The translations under genes were made by a program, and so were the position numbers. A DNA stretch of 64,000 nt from Aquitalea magnusonii (GTDB lineage Bacteria; Pseudomonadota; Gammaproteobacteria; Burkholderiales; Chromobacteriaceae), in assembly GCF_002217795.2 (NCBI RefSeq), contig NZ_AP018823.1:744001-808000 (forward strand), written 5' to 3'. Positions 28,822 through 37,077 of the stretch are shown here, one piece after another. The first letter of the stretch is position 1; each line of letters starts with the position of its first letter. The notes beneath the pieces were generated by a model. That model was not told the origin of the DNA. It searched no databases and worked only from the letters and a program-made list of their open reading frames with translations.

Positions 28822-31800
28822 TCAGGCGATATGCAGCGCGTTGTCGGTGGTGCTGTGGGACAAGCCAACCAGCGAAATGGTCGGCGCAGCCTCGCCCACC
28901 AAACCAGGGGTGGCGGCCACGGCACCCAGTGTCAGCGAGAAGGTTTCGCTGGCGGACAGGCCGGCCGTATCGGTGGCTTTCACCGTGATGATGGCCGATT
29001 CGGTCTGATGGCCCAGGGTGGCGGTAAAGCTGTCGTTCTGGGCATTGAAGGTGATCCAGCTCGGCAATGCCTGGCCGTTGGACTGGCTGGCACCGTAGGT
29101 CAGTGCCAGGCCTTGCGGATCGGTAAAGGTGCCTTGCGGCACGCTGATATTCAGCGTGCCATTGGCATTGAAACCGATCAGCAATGGCAGCGGGTTCACC
29201 ACCGGTGCCTTCAGTGCGGTGGCGATATCATTGATGGTGAAGGTTTCCGAAGTGGACAGCCCGACGCTGTCGGTCGCGGTAAGCTTGACCGAGAAGCTGC
29301 CGGCTGTGGTCGGAGCCGTACCGGAGAAGGTTTCGGTCTGGGCATTGAAGTTCAGCCAGGCAGGCAAAGCCTGACCATTGGCCAGTGCAGCCTTGTAGGT
29401 GAGCGCCAGCCCTTGCGGGTCGATAAAGGTGGTGGACGGCAGGGTAAAGCTGAAGGCCTTGCCGGCATTGATGGTTTGGGTGGCGGTTTGCTGGTTCAGC
29501 GTCGGGGCCACATAGGCATCGTTCAGAGTGAAGGTTTCCGAGGTGGACAAACCGGCCTGGTTGCTGGCGGTTACTTGCAGCGACAGCGAAGTATTAGCAG
29601 TCGGGGCGCTGCCGCTGAAGGTCTGGGTCTGGGCATTGAAGCTCAGCCAGGATGGCAGCGCGGCACCGCTGGCCAGCTTGGCGGTATAGCTCAGCGTTTC
29701 GCCTTGCGGGTCGGTAAAGGTGCCGGCGGGCAGGGCAAAACTGAACGTATGGCCCGGTGTCACCAGTTGGGTCGCCGTGGCCTTGCTCAGCGTCGGTGCG
29801 TAGGCGGTATCGCTGATGGTGAAGGTTTCCGAAGAGGACAGCCCGGCGGTGTCCGTCACCTTTACCATCACCTGGGTGCTGCTGCTGCCATACGGGGTGG
29901 TGCCGGACAGGGTATTGGTGCTGGCGTTGTAAGTCATCCACGACGGCAAGGCCTGACCATTGGCCTGGGTCACCTTGTAGCTCAGAGCCAGACCTTGCGG
30001 GTCGCTGAAGGCATTGGCCAGCGATACCGAGAAGGCATGGTTGGCGGCAAGGGTCTGGTTGGCGGTTTGCGCATTCAGGGTAGGGGCGACATAGGCATCG
30101 TTCAGGGTAAAGCTTTCCGATGCCGTGAGGCCGGCCTGATTGGTGGCCACCACTTGCACGGCTACCGATGTATTGGCCGTGGGCGCGGTGCCGCTGAAGG
30201 TTTGGTTTTGGGCATTGAAGCTGAGCCAGGACGGCAGTGCAGCGCCGCTGGCCAGCTTGGCGGTATAGCTCAGCGTTTCGCCTTGCGGGTCGGTAAAGGT
30301 GCCGGCGGGCAGGGCAAAGCTGAAGGCCCGACCCGGTGTCACCACTTGGGTGGCGGTGGCCTTGGCCAGGATAGGGGCCAAGGCGGTATCGGTGATGGAG
30401 AAGGTTTCGCTGGCGGACAGGCCGGAGGTGTCGGTGGCCGTCACCAGAATCTGGGTGCTGCTGCTGGTCACCGGTGTGGTGCCGGACAGGGTGTTGGTGC
30501 CGACGTTGTAAGTCATCCAGGACGGCAGCGCCTGACCATTGGCCTGGGTCACCTTGTAGCTCAGCGTCTGGTTTTGCGGGTCGGTAAACACATTGCCCAG
30601 CGACACCGAGAAGGCGTGGTTGGCGGCAACGGTCTGGTTGGCGGTCTGGGCGCTGATGACCGGTGCTTTCGGTACCAGCGGCACGGTGCCACCGGCATTG
30701 TCCACGGTAATGGTATCGCCAGCGGCCAGCAGGGTGGACAGGCTGACTTCAAAAGTGGTGTTCCAGTACTGGCCGGTCTGGCTACCCCAGGGATTGCGAA
30801 TCTGCAGATAGTCGTTGGCGGCATCAATGCCGTAAACCGACATGGCATGGCCGGCCACCAGTTGCACCTTGCCTGCGGCGTCGTAGCTCCAGGTATAGGA
30901 CGACAGCACCACATCATCACCGGCAGCCAGATGGGTTTTGAGCGAACTCAATACCGTGGCATTGCTCAGGCCGCTTTGCGAGCCGGTACCGGACAAGGAC
31001 GAGTTATAGGTACGGCACAGCCAACTGGTGCCGCTGCCGCTGTAGTCGGTGATTTGCGACGCACCGGTGATGGATTCCAGTGCATATTCCGGCAGACCGC
31101 CGTTGCCGATGGCGGTGAAGCTGTTGCCGCTATAGCTGTTACCGGTGGTGACATTGATGGCCTGCAGTTGGGCGTAGGCTTTTTCCAGCAAGGTGGCCCA
31201 CATATTGGGGCCGGAGTTGCAACCGGTTTGCAGCACATTGTTGACGGTAACGTATTCTGTCGCGCCCTTGACGTGGAAGGCCACGCCGTAACTGCCATTA
31301 CCGTTGTCGGTAATCATGTTCTTGATGATGCCGGCGTTCTTGACTGCCACCTCGGCAATCGACGCCAGGAAATAGCAGTCACCCAGTTTGCCCTGATTGA
31401 TGTCGCTGGCCAGCGGGCCGCTGCTGCCAAACAGCGAAGCAGTGCTGGTGGCGTAGCTAATCTTGGAGGTAGAGCCGCTGACAGTGACGGTTGAGGTGGG
31501 CAGGTCAGTGCCTTGCAGCCATTTGCCATTCAGGTTGCTCAGTTGGGCGGCGCTGGAGCCGACCGCCAGATTGCCCAGCGAACTGGAGCTGGCCGCCCCA
31601 CCGGTCCAGCTGCTGTTGGCAGCATTGCCGTTCACCAGCGCATTCAGGGTGTATTGGGAATAGGACGACGCCGTTTCACCAACATTCAGGTTGGTGACAA
31701 TGGTTTTCAGGTCGTTGAACTGGCTGGTGGACAGCGTGCTCTTGCTGCTGGTCAGTTCGGCGGCCAGATCGGTCACCATCTTGGCCAGGCCCGCTTCGGT

Positions 31801-32151
31801 CACGTTGCCGGACATGGCGTTCATGTCGGCTTTCAAGGCGGCATCGGTCAGCGTGGCAATCCAGCCGGGTGCAGTGGTGCTGCCGGTTTTTACGGTGGAA
31901 ATGCCCGTTGTTTGCGTGCTGCTGCCGGCCAGTGCAGCGCTGGATGCCTGCGTGCCGGCACTGACGATGGTGCTGCTCAGGCTCACCAGGGGCTGGGCCG
32001 AGCGCAGCATGGCCGCGGCTTGGGAAAGGGTGGCAAAGTCGCGCAAGGCACCAAGACTGATGCTGCTTAGCAATTCATCAGCAGCTTTCAAGCCGGAAAT
32101 ACTGTCCAGTTGACCATCTTGCTGGCGGGGGAGGGGATTGGAGGCGCTCAT
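28822..32151 (-). CDS. Calpain-like (C2 family) cysteine protease with six cadherin-like repeats
   Basis: 1109 residues. A Ser/Thr/Ala-rich N-terminal region without a Sec signal peptide is followed by a calpain-type catalytic domain. Cys259 lies in GKLGDCYFLAS, His435 in LVAGHAMSVYG and Asn453 in IRNPWGSQTGQYW. From residue 496 to about 1082 come six roughly 97-residue Ig/cadherin-like repeats (He_PIG or dystroglycan type: DPQGLALSYKV, ALPSWLSFNAQ, SETFTI). The last 27 residues end NALHIA. No RTX nonapeptides are present. Lack of a Sec signal and position opposite a type I secretion operon suggest export by that system. Its leader carries a c-di-GMP riboswitch. Secretion and activity are inference. 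Confidence 0.88.
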   Translation of the reverse strand: MSASNPLPRQQDGQLDSISGLKAADELLSSISLGALRDFATLSQAAAMLRSAQPLVSLSSTIVSAGTQASSAALAGSSTQTTGISTVKTGSTTAPGWIATLTDAALKADMNAMSGNVTEAGLAKMVTDLAAELTSSKSTLSTSQFNDLKTIVTNLNVGETASSYSQYTLNALVNGNAANSSWTGGAASSSSLGNLAVGSSAAQLSNLNGKWLQGTDLPTSTVTVSGSTSKISYATSTASLFGSSGPLASDINQGKLGDCYFLASIAEVAVKNAGIIKNMITDNGNGSYGVAFHVKGATEYVTVNNVLQTGCNSGPNMWATLLEKAYAQLQAINVTTGNSYSGNSFTAIGNGGLPEYALESITGASQITDYSGSGTSWLCRTYNSSLSGTGSQSGLSNATVLSSLKTHLAAGDDVVLSSYTWSYDAAGKVQLVAGHAMSVYGIDAANDYLQIRNPWGSQTGQYWNTTFEVSLSTLLAAGDTITVDNAGGTVPLVPKAPVISAQTANQTVAANHAFSVSLGNVFTDPQNQTLSYKVTQANGQALPSWMTYNVGTNTLSGTTPVTSSSTQILVTATDTSGLSASETFSITDTALAPILAKATATQVVTPGRAFSFALPAGTFTDPQGETLSYTAKLASGAALPSWLSFNAQNQTFSGTAPTANTSVAVQVVATNQAGLTASESFTLNDAYVAPTLNAQTANQTLAANHAFSVSLANAFSDPQGLALSYKVTQANGQALPSWMTYNASTNTLSGTTPYGSSSTQVMVKVTDTAGLSSSETFTISDTAYAPTLSKATATQLVTPGHTFSFALPAGTFTDPQGETLSYTAKLASGAALPSWLSFNAQTQTFSGSAPTANTSLSLQVTASNQAGLSTSETFTLNDAYVAPTLNQQTATQTINAGKAFSFTLPSTTFIDPQGLALTYKAALANGQALPAWLNFNAQTETFSGTAPTTAGSFSVKLTATDSVGLSTSETFTINDIATALKAPVVNPLPLLIGFNANGTLNISVPQGTFTDPQGLALTYGASQSNGQALPSWITFNAQNDSFTATLGHQTESAIITVKATDTAGLSASETFSLTLGAVAATPGLVGEAAPTISLVGLSHSTTDNALHIA
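28906..30666 (-). repeat. Six tandem cadherin-like repeats coding for the protease tail
   Basis: About 290-base units in the protease gene, each encoding an Ig-like domain. Units 1 and 3 share VAANHAFSVSL-type openings and LPSWMTYN; units 2 and 4 share VTPG-type openings and LPAGTFTDPQGETLSY. Repeats 1-4 therefore look like a duplicated pair (A-B-A-B), with units 5 and 6 more diverged. Confidence 0.85.
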
Positions 32152-32208
32152 TGCTTTCCTTCAGTAGTATCCGGCAAAGCCAAAGGCGCACACGCAGCTA
32201 CGGATGTC

Positions 32209-32297
32209 GTTGCTGGCAACTGGCTGACATGGGGGCAAATGCCTCCGGTAGTCCCTTTAGTTTTGCGTCGCCGGTTTTCACCGGTTTTGCCTGTAAC
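32209..32297 (-). ncRNA. Cyclic-di-GMP-I (GEMM-I) riboswitch in the protease leader
   Basis: Read on the minus strand the element has the GEMM-I core in order. GGCAAA is at 32291-32286. A stem CCGGU / ACCGG is capped by a GAAA tetraloop. GACGCAAA is at 32269-32262. Then come GGGACUA, a second stem ending near GCCCCC, and finally AUGUCAGCCAGUUGCC, the conserved 3' side. GUUAC at the 5' end can pair with GCAAC at the 3' end. A -10 box lies about 7 bases upstream and the protease ATG about 57 bases downstream. Whether ligand turns expression on or off cannot be decided by eye. Confidence 0.87.
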
Positions 32298-32303
32298 GGT
32301 CTA

Positions 32304-32333
32304 ATTCTAGAGGTGAATTTTCTTTGTTTACAA
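32304..32333 (-). promoter_or_regulatory. Candidate promoter of the riboswitch-protease transcript
   Basis: On the minus strand: TTGTAA, 18-base spacer, TAGAAT. The -10 box ends about 7 bases before the riboswitch, so the transcript would start at the aptamer. Confidence 0.55.
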
Positions 32334-32466
32334 TTGTTAATTTCGTCGTTGTAGTAGCAGAGCGACATATTCATAGGCTGCTGCTTACTAATGCTGTAAT
32401 GCCATCCCGCACTAAAGGGTTTTAGCACATCCATCCCCGCCCAAGCCCACGCTGTCCTGCCCCTCT

Positions 32467-32592
32467 CAGTTCAGCTCAAGCTGCAGGCGCGCAGTCGCAA
32501 TAAACCCCGGTATCCGCGTGTCCTTAAGCTCAACACGTGAATCCGGGGTCTTGATTCTGGCTATATAGCTGTCGGTCAGCTGCGCCTGCATG
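32467..32592 (-). pseudogene. Remnant of a tyrosine integrase (N-terminal arm-binding domain only)
   Basis: A 41-codon frame starting MQAQLTDSYIARIKTPDS and continuing through VELKDTRIPGF. This resembles the start of prophage/island integrases with a DUF4102-type arm DNA-binding domain (LTDxxI...KP...LEIKDTRLPG). It stops after 41 codons; the catalytic domain is missing. GGAG lies seven bases before the ATG. It sits between the rlmD 3' end and the protease riboswitch. It is probably the scar of a lost island, but a retained small protein cannot be excluded. The rest of 32298-32648 shows no other gene. Confidence 0.6.
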
Positions 32593-32648
32593 GTTCGCTC
32601 CGGGGGGACAACCGGGGTCGAACGCTACAGGCAAACACCTAAAACAGC

Positions 32649-34238
32649 TTATTCCTTGCTGGAAACATCCTCACCAGCGGCAGCGGCATCCCGTGCCTGC
32701 TGCTGGGCAGCACTACGGGCGTCGTAGTAGTCCTTGTTGGCCAGATAGTGCTGACGGCGGGCTTCCTTGGCAGCGGCTTTTTCCGCCAGTTCTGCCTGTT
32801 TACGGGCTTCTGCCTCGGCTTCCTGCTGCTTGCGGGCCTGACGCTTGGCTTCGCGGATGGCTTCTTCCGCGGCTTCCATGTCAGCCACTTCCTTCAGGCT
32901 CTTGGCTGGGCCGGTTTTTTCGAACCAGGCGACGGACTCGACGTGGGCGGTGTGCGGGAACATGTTAATGATGCCCGCCGCCTTGAGGGTGTAGCCCTTG
33001 GTGTGGACCAGCACACCGGCGTCGCGCGCCAGCGTGGCCGGGTTACAGGACACATAGACAATGCGCTGCGGCGCGGTGTCGTCGGTCATGGCCTTGAGCA
33101 GTTGGATGGCACCGTCGCGCGGCGGGTCTACCAGCATCTTGTCGAATTTGCCCAGCGCAGCAAAGCTTTCCGGCGTGACTTCAAACAGGTTGGCCATTTC
33201 ATAGCTCACCTTGTCTTGCAGGCCGTTGTGGGTGGCGTTTTCCACCGCACGCTTCACCAGCGCCTGGCTGCCTTCCATGCCGTGTACGGTGGCACCGGAG
33301 CGGGCAATGGGCAGGGTGAAGTTGCCGATGCCGCAGAACATGTCGGCAATGCGTTCGCCCGGCTGCGGGTCGAGGAAGCCCAGCGCGCGCGACACCATCA
33401 CCGCGTTGATTTGCGGGTTCACCTGGGTGAATTCGGTGGGGTAGTAGGGCATTTCCACGCTGTACTGCGGCAGGCTGTAAGTCAGGCGCGGTGCATCCAG
33501 CGGGTAGATGGGGTAGCAGGTGTCCGGGCCGCCGGGTTGCAGCCAGATTTGCACTGGCCGATCGGGCTGGCGATGGGTGTCGGCAAACTGCTGCAGCAGC
33601 TTTTCATCGGCGGCATTGATGGCATCCATATTGCGGAATACCAGGATGTCCACCTTGTCGCCCACGGCCACTTCCACTTGCGGCATGCGGCTGTGGATCG
33701 ACAGTTTGGCGATCATCTCGCGCAGCGGCATGATCATGTCCGAGATGTTCTTGGGCAGGATGTGGCATTCGCTCATCTCGGCAATGTAGCTGGAGTTCTT
33801 TTCATGAAAGCCCACCAGTACGCCGCCTTTTTTCGGCACCATGCGCGCCGACAGACGTGCGCGGTGGCGATAATGCCAGGTGGGGCCGGCAATCGGGGTG
33901 AGAATGCGCTCCGCTTTCACCTTGCCGATGAATTTGAGGTTGTCTTCCAGTACGCGCTGCTTGATGGCCACCTGGGCGGTAAATTCGACATGCTGCATGG
34001 AACAGCCGCCACAGGTGCCAAAATGCGGGCAGCGCGGCGTGGTGCGCATGAAGCTTTCCTTCAGCACACTGGTGGTGTCGGCGTTTTCGTACGTGGGTTT
34101 TTTACGGTATGCGCTGTATATTACCTTTTCATAAGGCAATGCGCCGTCGATGAAGATGGTCTTGCCGTCGACGTGGGCGACCCCGCGGCCTTCGTGGTCA
34201 AGGGATTCGACCAGAGCAATGGTCTGTTGCTGAGTCAT
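32649..34238 (-). CDS. rlmD: 23S rRNA (uracil(1939)-C(5))-methyltransferase RlmD
   Basis: 529 residues. An N-terminal TRAM RNA-binding domain comes first, then the iron-sulfur cysteines ([14 protein letters not shown]). The SAM-binding core has [13 protein letters not shown], and the catalytic Cys is in [12 protein letters not shown]. It methylates U1939 of 23S rRNA. The family is usually about 430-450 residues; here a Lys/Glu/Ala-rich, probably helical tail of about 80 residues is added. The leftward gene is monocistronic by spacing. Confidence 0.95.
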   Translation of the reverse strand: MTQQQTIALVESLDHEGRGVAHVDGKTIFIDGALPYEKVIYSAYRKKPTYENADTTSVLKESFMRTTPRCPHFGTCGGCSMQHVEFTAQVAIKQRVLEDNLKFIGKVKAERILTPIAGPTWHYRHRARLSARMVPKKGGVLVGFHEKNSSYIAEMSECHILPKNISDMIMPLREMIAKLSIHSRMPQVEVAVGDKVDILVFRNMDAINAADEKLLQQFADTHRQPDRPVQIWLQPGGPDTCYPIYPLDAPRLTYSLPQYSVEMPYYPTEFTQVNPQINAVMVSRALGFLDPQPGERIADMFCGIGNFTLPIARSGATVHGMEGSQALVKRAVENATHNGLQDKVSYEMANLFEVTPESFAALGKFDKMLVDPPRDGAIQLLKAMTDDTAPQRIVYVSCNPATLARDAGVLVHTKGYTLKAAGIINMFPHTAHVESVAWFEKTGPAKSLKEVADMEAAEEAIREAKRQARKQQEAEAEARKQAELAEKAAAKEARRQHYLANKDYYDARSAAQQQARDAAAAGEDVSSKE

Positions 34239-34376
34239 TGTATTGGTGTGGTAAATCAGGCGGAAAAGCGTGATTTTCTCAAAATATGCCGCGCCGCGCA
34301 GGGGTTTTTGCCAAGGTGGTGGCTAGAGGGTTTCTGTTATCATGTCATCAATCGAAAACGACTGGTCTGGTGCGCA

Positions 34377-35282
34377 ATGAAGGTGTCGGCTTTTACTCTT
34401 GTTCCTGGTGCGATTTTGCTGATGACGGGCATGGCGGGATGGGCTGCAGCCATGCCGGAACCCGATATCCTGCTGAATCAGAGCGGGCAGCATCTGGTGG
34501 TTAACCTGCCACAGGCTCGCCTGTTTTTCTATCAGGATGGCCGATTGCAGAAAATCTACCCGGTTGCCGTGGGCAAGATGCTGACCCAGACTCCGGTTGG
34601 CAGTTATGCCATCACCGGCGTTTATCGCGATCCTAGCTGGCATGTGCCCAAATCCATCCAGGAAGAGCAGAAGAACCAGGGCAAGCCGGTGCTGACCGTG
34701 GTGCCGCCTGGTCCGGACAATCCCTTGGGGCCGGTGTTTATCCGCTTTGGCGAGGCCAAGCTGGGGCTGGGCTTTCATGGCACCAATGCGCCGGCTTCCG
34801 TGCCGGGCTTTCGCAGCCATGGCTGTATCCGGCTGAAGAACCCGGATGCGCTCAGCCTGGCCGATGCAGTGCAAAAGGGTGCTGCCGTTACCGTGGCTTA
34901 CCAGACGGTGCTGCTGAATGAAGATGCTGGCGGGGAGTTGTGGCTCACCGCTTACAAGAACCACTACAAGCAGGATGATCCTTCTTTCCCGCATCTGGCT
35001 GACAGCCTGCTGGAGTGGCAGCGCACCCATGGCGTTGCCGTGGTGGGGCGTCGGGTGGACCAGGCCTTGAAAGAGCGCAGCGGCAAGCCGGTGTGCCTGA
35101 CTTGCAAGGGCAGTGCCGGTGCGCCGGCTGAACTGGCGGCAGTGCGCTGGCTGTCCCTGCCACCCAAGGATGCCGCCCCGCTGGAGCAGCAGGCAGAACC
35201 GCACAGCGTCCCTGCGCCGCAGTCCTATAATTCGGCCGGTGGCAAACTCAAGAGCGTGCGCAAGCCCGCCGTGGTTCTGTAG
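34377..35282 (+). CDS. L,D-transpeptidase (ErfK/YbiS family)
   Basis: 301 residues from the ATG at 34377; the open frame extends far upstream but only as the reverse of rlmD. A signal peptide (MKVSAFTLVPGAILLMTGMAGWAAA) sends it to the periplasm. The YkuD catalytic domain has HGTNAP and the active-site motif SHGCIRL with Cys150. It should cross-link peptidoglycan or attach proteins to it. A C-terminal extension with a CLTC pair is not part of the core domain. Confidence 0.93.
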   Translation: MKVSAFTLVPGAILLMTGMAGWAAAMPEPDILLNQSGQHLVVNLPQARLFFYQDGRLQKIYPVAVGKMLTQTPVGSYAITGVYRDPSWHVPKSIQEEQKNQGKPVLTVVPPGPDNPLGPVFIRFGEAKLGLGFHGTNAPASVPGFRSHGCIRLKNPDALSLADAVQKGAAVTVAYQTVLLNEDAGGELWLTAYKNHYKQDDPSFPHLADSLLEWQRTHGVAVVGRRVDQALKERSGKPVCLTCKGSAGAPAELAAVRWLSLPPKDAAPLEQQAEPHSVPAPQSYNSAGGKLKSVRKPAVVL

Positions 35283-35305
35283 GGCGGGTCCGGATAGTCA
35301 ACTCA

Positions 35306-35327
35306 CAAGCCGACGTCAGTCGGCTTG
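35306..35327 (+). terminator. Terminator after the L,D-transpeptidase gene
   Basis: CAAGCCGAC / GTCGGCTTG stem with a GTCA loop followed by TTGCATTGT. Confidence 0.75.
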
Positions 35328-35409
35328 TTGCATTGTATCTGGTCAGGCTTGCATTTTTGCCGTGCGGCCCTATATTAGCCCCTTCCCTTGCAAGCAGGCG
35401 TATCCGGCA

Positions 35410-36006
35410 ATGACAACCATCGTGGCAGTACGCAAAGGCAATCAGATTGCGATAGCCGCCGACAGCCAGACTACTTTTGGCGACGATCAGAAACTCCTCG
35501 CGGGCTATGATTGTTTTCATGACAAGATCTTCCGCCACGGTGACAGCTATCTGGCCATTTCCGGCTCTGCCGCTCACGACCTGGTGTTGCAAGGTGCGTT
35601 GAAGGAACTGAAGAAAAAGGATTTTTCCAGCCGCAAAGGCATTTTCGATACCTTCCGCAAGCTGCATCCCAAATTGAAAGACGGGTTTTACCTGCGTCCG
35701 GAAGAGGATGAGGAAGACCCATACGAATCCAGCCAGATGATGGTGGTGATTGCCAATGCCCACGGTATTTTCGGTGTTTATCCCATGCGCGAGATCTACC
35801 AGTTCTCGCGGTTCTGGGCGATAGGCTCGGGGCGCAAGTTTGCCATGGGCGCAATGCATGTCGCTTACGAGCAGAACCTCAGCGCACGCGAGATTGCAGA
35901 AATCGGCGTGCAGGCCGGCTGCGAGTTCGATGTCAATTCCAGCCTGCCCATGACCGTCTATACCGTAGAAGTGGCTGACGATACCGCCAGGAAAGAAACA
36001 GCATGA
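35410..36006 (+). CDS. Proteasome-like Ntn hydrolase (HslV-like, possibly the betaproteobacterial BPH group)
   Basis: 198 residues from the ATG at 35410. After Met removal the N-terminus is TTIVAVRKGNQIAIAADSQ, matching the Thr nucleophile and start of HslV (TTIVSVRR...). Lys39 in HDKIFR corresponds to the HslV Lys33 region. SGSAAHD and AIGSGRKFAMGAMHVAY align with the proteasome fold core. No HslU ATPase is next to it, and its sequence differs enough from HslV to suggest the separate BPH proteasome homologue known from betaproteobacteria. It overlaps hslO by four bases, so protease and chaperone are translated together. Confidence 0.82.
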   Translation: MTTIVAVRKGNQIAIAADSQTTFGDDQKLLAGYDCFHDKIFRHGDSYLAISGSAAHDLVLQGALKELKKKDFSSRKGIFDTFRKLHPKLKDGFYLRPEEDEEDPYESSQMMVVIANAHGIFGVYPMREIYQFSRFWAIGSGRKFAMGAMHVAYEQNLSAREIAEIGVQAGCEFDVNSSLPMTVYTVEVADDTARKETA

Positions 36007-36881
36007 GTCAACACGATACCCTGCAACGCTTTTTGTTTGATGGTGCCCCGGTACGCGGCGCACTGGTGCGCCTGGACGGTGCCTGGCAGCAGGTACTGGC
36101 CCGCCGTGCCTATCCCGCACCGCTCAAGACCATCCTGGGGCAGATGATGGCAGCCGCACAGCTGATGTCGGCCAATCTGAAGTTTGACGGTGCCATGATC
36201 CTGCAACTGCATGGCAGCGGCCCGTTGCGCCTGGCTGTGGTGGAGTGCAACCATGACCGCACGGTGCGTGCCACCGCCAAGTGGGATGGTGATCTGCCCG
36301 ATGCACCCATTCTGGATTTGCTGGGCGGTGCCGGTCAGTTTGTCATCACGCTGGAACCCAAACTGGACAAGTCGCAAACCTGGCAAGGCATTGTGGCGCT
36401 GGAAGGCGACAGCATTGGCCAGATGCTGGAAAACTACATGCTGCGTTCCGAGCAACTGGATACCCGCCTGGTGCTGGCCAGCGACGACAACACCGCTGCC
36501 GGCATGCTGCTGCAGCGCCTGCCGGAAGGGCATGGTGAACCGGAAGGCTGGGATCGCATCCGTATCCTGGGCGGCACCCTGCAAGCCGAAGAACTGCTTA
36601 CCCTGCCGGCGGCCGACATCCTGCATCGCCTGTTCCACGAGGAAACCGTGCGCGTGTTTGAGCCGGAAGGTGTCAGCTTCTCCTGCAACTGCAGCCGTGA
36701 ACGGGTGGGCAATATGCTGAAGATGCTCGGTGGCCAGGAAGTGGGTGAGGTGCTGCTGGAACAAGGCAGTGTGGAAATCGTCTGCGACTACTGCAATCAG
36801 CACTATGTGTTTGATGAAGACGATGCCAACGAGCTGTTCGACTATGATCTGCTGGCTGCCGTGCGCGAAGCGCGCCATTAA
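36003..36881 (+). CDS. hslO: Redox-regulated chaperone Hsp33
   Basis: 292 residues. Hsp33 is activated by oxidative unfolding and holds damaged proteins. The N-terminal core starts DTLQRFLFDGAPVRGALVRLD. The C-terminal redox switch has the four zinc cysteines CNC and CDYC. Its ATG is inside the stop of the proteasome-like gene (ATGA), pairing a holdase with a possible protease. Confidence 0.96.
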   Translation: MSQHDTLQRFLFDGAPVRGALVRLDGAWQQVLARRAYPAPLKTILGQMMAAAQLMSANLKFDGAMILQLHGSGPLRLAVVECNHDRTVRATAKWDGDLPDAPILDLLGGAGQFVITLEPKLDKSQTWQGIVALEGDSIGQMLENYMLRSEQLDTRLVLASDDNTAAGMLLQRLPEGHGEPEGWDRIRILGGTLQAEELLTLPAADILHRLFHEETVRVFEPEGVSFSCNCSRERVGNMLKMLGGQEVGEVLLEQGSVEIVCDYCNQHYVFDEDDANELFDYDLLAAVREARH

Positions 36882-36923
36882 TTTGTCATTAAGATTGCCG
36901 GTTTTGCTTGCCGGATGACATGA

Positions 36924-36945
36924 AAGCCGCCATATTTGGCGGCTT
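36924..36945 (+). terminator. Terminator after hslO
   Basis: AAGCCGCC / GGCGGCTT stem with an ATATTT loop, followed by CTGCATTTTT. Confidence 0.85.
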
Positions 36946-37077
36946 CTGCATTTTTGCGGCACACCATCCGGCCTATGGCAGATTGCTGTTTAAGGAAATG
37001 GTAGATTTGATCACAAATGTACTGATATCCTAAACGGCAAGCAGCAACAAAACCTGTACCAAAGGAGTTGGGAAACA

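Noticed and set aside
28831..31494. 887-codon plus-strand frame opposite the protease gene
   Set aside because: It mirrors the repeats of the real protease, shows no domain, and the protease triad and riboswitch support the minus strand.
32618..32645. Second GEMM-like motif on the plus strand (ACAGGCAAACACC)
   Set aside because: The rest of the aptamer is missing and the plus strand downstream runs antisense into rlmD.
32748..34376. Upstream extension of the L,D-transpeptidase frame
   Set aside because: This part is only the reverse complement of rlmD; the signal peptide and sensible start are at 34377.
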